Below are positions 6,589 through 9,759 of a stretch of DNA of 9,759 nucleotides, in pieces (position 1 is the first letter of the stretch; each line of letters opens with the position of its first letter). Origin of the DNA: Flavobacteriales bacterium (lineage in GTDB: Bacteria > Bacteroidota > Bacteroidia > Flavobacteriales > UA16); the NCBI GenBank assembly GCA_030831885.1, contig JAURKF010000050.1, positions 1 through 9,759 on the forward strand, in the 5' to 3' direction. The notes beneath the pieces are model-generated. The model ran no database searches. It was given only the letters and a program-made list of their open reading frames with translations, and was not told where the DNA came from. The position numbers were made by a program, and so were the translations under genes.

Positions 6589-8556
6589 ATGTATAGATTT
6601 TATCCGCATCTTGCAGATGCTATGCGCGGCTTCTATGTTTTTTTGATGGTAATGGTCATTTCATGTTGTGACGCTTGGTCTCAGCAGACGTATGCATTGC
6701 TTGTGGGTGTTGGTAATTATATGTCACCGGCCAACTGCACCGATAAAACACAGGTGGCTATTCCCGATGGAATCAAACCGCTTCGCTGTCCTGAAAATGA
6801 TATTCAGCTTTTTCGCTCGGTGATAACCCAAACGTTTGCTTTTGCCAATGGAGAACCTGAGGTGCTGTTGCATGAAAAAGCTACACGCAACGCAGTGGCG
6901 GATGCGCTTCGTTCATTTGCGGAGCGCTGCAATCCAGGCGATGTTTTCATTTTTTACTATTCCGGGCATGGTGCACAGGTAAAGAATTCAAAATCGAAAG
7001 AGGCAGATGGCTTGGATGAGGTGATTCTTCCTTACGACGCGGTGCTTAAGGGAAAGCTCATACGCGACAAAGAGCTGCGCGACTTGTTCGCGGCCATTAC
7101 CGCTAAAGGTGCGGAGGTTGTTGCCATATTCGATTGTTGTCATAGCGGATCGATGACACGCGATGTAACAAGCGAGTACAAATCGATACCTAACATTGAA
7201 ACAGAAATGGAATGGTATGCGCCGGCGGCTGTGATTGGTGATGCCGATAAACTGGTTGTTCTTTCTGCTGCGCGATCTGATGAGTTAGCCATGGCAAGAA
7301 GCGATGAAAGCGGCAGAGTAACCAGTCTGTTTACGCAAAGTCTGGTGGCGGCATTGAAACAAGCGAAGGGCAATGAGGCGATGGATGAACTGATGATAAA
7401 ATGTCAGCAGCATTTTGATGCGTTGAAAGTTGCGCAGCATCCGGTCATGGATGCTACATCGCAGCGCAGGAAGCGCACGCTGAATGGCAAGGCATCGAAT
7501 GAAACAGCCAATCTAGCAGTGCAGCAGTTGCTCACAGGTAAACGCGCCTTGGTGTATGGATCGGATGTATTGGCCCTGCATGTAGGTGCCTTGGTAAATG
7601 ACAGCGCGGGTATGGCAAGTGCCACGGTAGTGCGCGTGGTAAGTCCCACAGTGGCGGAGATTCAGTTTGCCGATGCCGTGCGAAACATTCCGGCTGTCGG
7701 CACGGCCTTGCGCATTGAATCGCTGGATGCCAATAAGCAAAAATTGAAGGTGTATTTTTCGCGTGCGGTGGCAGATGGTCGCGCACAGGAATTTGCGAAG
7801 GCTGTTGATAGCTTTGAGAATAGTTTGCGCGATTTTGCCAAGAAAAATCCGGCTGTGTTGAGTCTGGCAGATTCATCGCAAGCAGACTATATCATTCATC
7901 TCGCACACACCAAGCAAGCGAGTTCATGGGTGCTCGAAAGAATACATGGAAAGGAAATAGACGCCTATCCTGCCGAGTCCAGAAGTATTGTGTGTGATGT
8001 GAATTCTACCGAAGGCGCCTCTCGCTACATGCAAGGAATTCTGCAGGATCTTTCAACGTATTTGTCTTTGCTGCACATGCGCGGCAGTTCTGATTATCCG
8101 GGTGAACTTGTCGTTACGAACAACGGAACGCCGGTTGAGGGCAGCGAAGCGGAGGTTCGTTTGAACGACAATATTCAAGTGGCGCTTCGACTAAAAGATG
8201 GGGCTTCACAGCAAAACCGAAGATATGTCTATGTTGTTGGTCTTTCTCAAAACGGAAGCTCCGCATTGTTGTTTCCGTTGAGTGGTTCGAACGCTGAAAA
8301 TTACTTGCCACTTGAAACGCAAAAACCGGGAGACATCGTTCCATTGGCTGAGTATCATGTGTCGCCGCCTACGGGCGTCGATCACTTGCTGCTTCTGGCG
8401 CTCGATGCGCCTTTAAGCAATCCGTATCTGCTGGAACAACCGGAGCCAGGCACGCGCTCGGTGGCCGGCGGAATGTCCGCAGATGATGCATCCCATGTAA
8501 CGTCGAATAATCCATCCATGCATTGCAGTAGTTTTCGATTGATCAGCAAAGATTAG
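6589..8556 (+). CDS. Exported metacaspase-like protease (caspase domain, DUF4384-like C-terminus)
   Basis: The protein has 655 residues. A hydrophobic export signal MRGFYVFLMVMVISCC starts at the second Met (position 6622), a credible alternative start giving 644 residues. The caspase-fold domain (about 33-300) has the first strand TYALLVGVGNY, CPENDIQLF, the catalytic His127 in FIFYYSGHGAQ, the metacaspase acidic motif DGLDEVILPYD (140-150) and the catalytic Cys184 in AIFDCCHSGS. The acidic pocket predicts cleavage after Arg or Lys, as in type I metacaspases and bacterial homologues. Residues about 300-495 are a middle region I do not recognise. Residues about 500-610 (GELVVTNNG...YVYVVGLSQNGSSALLFPLSG) fit DUF4384. 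It would act in the periplasm or at the envelope. The gene is divergent from the propeller-phosphatase and followed 132 bases later by a second caspase gene. Confidence 0.9.
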   Translation: MYRFYPHLADAMRGFYVFLMVMVISCCDAWSQQTYALLVGVGNYMSPANCTDKTQVAIPDGIKPLRCPENDIQLFRSVITQTFAFANGEPEVLLHEKATRNAVADALRSFAERCNPGDVFIFYYSGHGAQVKNSKSKEADGLDEVILPYDAVLKGKLIRDKELRDLFAAITAKGAEVVAIFDCCHSGSMTRDVTSEYKSIPNIETEMEWYAPAAVIGDADKLVVLSAARSDELAMARSDESGRVTSLFTQSLVAALKQAKGNEAMDELMIKCQQHFDALKVAQHPVMDATSQRRKRTLNGKASNETANLAVQQLLTGKRALVYGSDVLALHVGALVNDSAGMASATVVRVVSPTVAEIQFADAVRNIPAVGTALRIESLDANKQKLKVYFSRAVADGRAQEFAKAVDSFENSLRDFAKKNPAVLSLADSSQADYIIHLAHTKQASSWVLERIHGKEIDAYPAESRSIVCDVNSTEGASRYMQGILQDLSTYLSLLHMRGSSDYPGELVVTNNGTPVEGSEAEVRLNDNIQVALRLKDGASQQNRRYVYVVGLSQNGSSALLFPLSGSNAENYLPLETQKPGDIVPLAEYHVSPPTGVDHLLLLALDAPLSNPYLLEQPEPGTRSVAGGMSADDASHVTSNNPSMHCSSFRLISKD

Positions 8557-8662
8557 TATGAATTATTGCACGCATGAATGAACTCGAGATTCGTTCGTTG
8601 ACTGATGTGCATTTGTTCGTCGTCGTGAGGTGAAGTTTGCATTCAGAAAAAGCTGTTTTCCT

Positions 8663-8670
8663 TATCTTCG
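8663..8670 (+). promoter_or_regulatory. Possible -7 element (TATCTTCG) for the second caspase gene
   Basis: TATCTTCG matches TAnnTTTG with one mismatch and ends 18 bases before the ATG at 8689. A TTTG at 8636-8639 lies 23 bases upstream, a little beyond the usual spacing. It suggests the second caspase gene can be transcribed on its own. Elsewhere in the 132-base gap (8557-8688) I see no strong terminator; CTCGAG at 8583-8588 is only a six-base palindrome. Confidence 0.4.
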
Positions 8671-8688
8671 TTTCCACTTCCACGTGCT

Positions 8689-9759
8689 ATGCGTTTCTTC
8701 AAGAATCTGTTTACTCATTTGCTAGTCTTTTTTGGGTGCATGCAAGTCCACGCACAAGAGCAAACGCGCGGCTTTGGCACCGTGACGCCGCCTGCTGCCG
8801 CAACGAAATCAGGGCGAACAGTGGCACTGGTGGTGGGTGTGAGCGATTATCCGTTTGTAACGCCCCTCAATTATGCGGCGGAAGATGCACTGCTGATGTA
8901 TGATTTTCTGCAGTCGAGCGCAGGGGGCAATGTGTCACTGGCTGATATTAGATTGCTTGTGAATGAAGAGGCGACGTTGCAGAATGTCTGGGGACGAGGG
9001 TTGTCGTGGATTGAAAACACGGTTAAGCCGGCACAAGGCGATCGTGTAATTATTTACCTCGCAGGCCACGGAGATGCCATCAGCTCGGATGAAGCGTTTT
9101 TTCTTTGTCACAATGTGAATCCCGCAGGCGATAAGAACAACTATCATGTATCGGGTGCGTTGAACGTTTCAATTTTAAAGAACCGTATTGCGAAATTTTC
9201 TGCGGCCGGTGCTGAAGTAGTGCTCATCATGGATGCCTGCCGCAGTGGTGATTTGCCGGGAGTGCGCACAGGCATTACTAATCCGTTCGAGAGTGTGGTG
9301 GAGCGCAAAGCGGGCGAAACGCTCATGCTCTCAGCTAGTGCCAACCAGTTGGCGGTGGAAGACCGCAGGTGGGGGAGAGGCCATGGAATCTTCACGTGGT
9401 ACCTCGTGCAAGGGCTCAGCGGCAAGGCCGACGAGAATGCCGATGGTACAGTCGATTTTTTCGAGCTCGAGCAATACACGGAAACGAAAGTTCGCAAGGA
9501 AACACAAGCGATGGGGCGCATGCAAGTGCCGCAGTTTGCCGCATCGCCTTCGGGGATGGGCTGGCAAGGCAAGGCAGACAAAAAATTTATGAGCAAACTC
9601 GAAACGGAATCGCTCAGCTCGGTCAACGTCGGTGAGTCGATTGCCTTGGCGCGAAGCACAGCCGAGAGCTCGTGGTTTACCGACTCGACGCTCTATGCAG
9701 GTTTCAACGAGTTGAAGAAATTGGTGCGTGCGGGCAAATACCTAGGCGAAGGCAGCGCC
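8689..9759 (+). CDS. Exported caspase-like protease with EF-hand-type loop (runs off right edge)
   Basis: An ATG at 8689 opens a frame that stays open for 357 codons to the window edge. The N-terminus MRFFKNLFTHLLVFFGCMQV, ending in VHA-QEQ, is a clear Sec signal peptide with cleavage expected after residue 22. The caspase-like (peptidase C14) domain runs from RTVALVVGVSDYP (43-55). It includes NYAAEDALLMYDFL, the catalytic His127 in VIIYLAGHGD and the catalytic Cys184 in VVLIMDACRSGD. It lacks the acidic DGxDE motif of the preceding metacaspase, so its specificity probably differs. Residues 248-259 (DENADGTVDFFE) form a full EF-hand-type calcium loop. The part after about 300 (ESIALARSTAESSWF) is helical and unrecognised; the C-terminus is outside. 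It shares orientation with the upstream metacaspase-like gene but is too different to be a recent duplicate. Confidence 0.9.
   Translation, partial: MRFFKNLFTHLLVFFGCMQVHAQEQTRGFGTVTPPAAATKSGRTVALVVGVSDYPFVTPLNYAAEDALLMYDFLQSSAGGNVSLADIRLLVNEEATLQNVWGRGLSWIENTVKPAQGDRVIIYLAGHGDAISSDEAFFLCHNVNPAGDKNNYHVSGALNVSILKNRIAKFSAAGAEVVLIMDACRSGDLPGVRTGITNPFESVVERKAGETLMLSASANQLAVEDRRWGRGHGIFTWYLVQGLSGKADENADGTVDFFELEQYTETKVRKETQAMGRMQVPQFAASPSGMGWQGKADKKFMSKLETESLSSVNVGESIALARSTAESSWFTDSTLYAGFNELKKLVRAGKYLGEGSA

Noticed and set aside
8637..8903. Plus-strand 88-codon frame before and within the second caspase gene
   Set aside because: It is out of frame with a clear signal peptide and caspase domain that start at 8689, and its product is low in recognisable features.
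9144..9659. Minus-strand 171-codon open frame
   Set aside because: It lies wholly opposite the second caspase gene, whose motifs are intact; the open antisense frame is a side effect of codon bias.

Overview
The window looks like chromosomal DNA from a member of the Bacteroidota. Three things point there. The protein set is typical: a Reg_prop/Y_Y_Y propeller fused to a SpoIIE phosphatase, a rhomboid of Bacteroidota type, and small lipoproteins with a Cys shortly after the signal. Most starts lack clear Shine-Dalgarno sequences. Several genes have TAnnTTTG-like -7 elements just upstream. There are no rRNA, tRNA, CRISPR or insertion-sequence features, and no gene-free stretch reaches 300 bases.

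Region 1 (1-1647, minus strand) is a tight housekeeping-like cluster. In transcription order it holds a 133-aa conserved hypothetical protein, a YigZ/IMPACT-family protein, a DUF4440/SnoaL-like lipoprotein, and the first 59 complete codons of a rhomboid-family membrane protein that runs off the left edge. The hypothetical and yigZ lie in the same frame, separated only by one TGA. Gaps between the other genes are 7 and 12 bases.

Region 2 (1648-2818) is a short divergent intergenic stretch, then a plus-strand L,D-transpeptidase. Its 3' end runs into a low-complexity, self-complementary ATTACG/AATCCG repeat. That repeat fills the space between this gene and the convergent gene to its right, and it encodes the last 14 residues of the transpeptidase.

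Region 3 (2819-6502, minus strand) is one large gene of 1227 codons. It has a lipoprotein-like N-terminus, about 14 propeller blades (12 of them exactly 42 residues long), a Y_Y_Y domain, a transmembrane helix, a coiled coil and a complete PP2C/SpoIIE phosphatase domain.

Region 4 (6503-9759, plus strand) is divergent from the phosphatase. It holds two consecutive caspase-fold proteins, both with export signals. The first is metacaspase-like, with a His/Cys dyad, an acidic substrate-pocket motif and a DUF4384-like C-terminus. The second is a different caspase subtype with a His/Cys dyad and a canonical 12-residue EF-hand-type loop; it runs off the right edge.

The most interesting reading is that an envelope sensor-phosphatase sits back-to-back with two exported caspase-like proteases, one possibly controlled by calcium. 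The juxtaposition is directly visible. A functional link is inference: no STAS or anti-sigma partner of the phosphatase is in the window, and the architectures are individually familiar in Bacteroidota.
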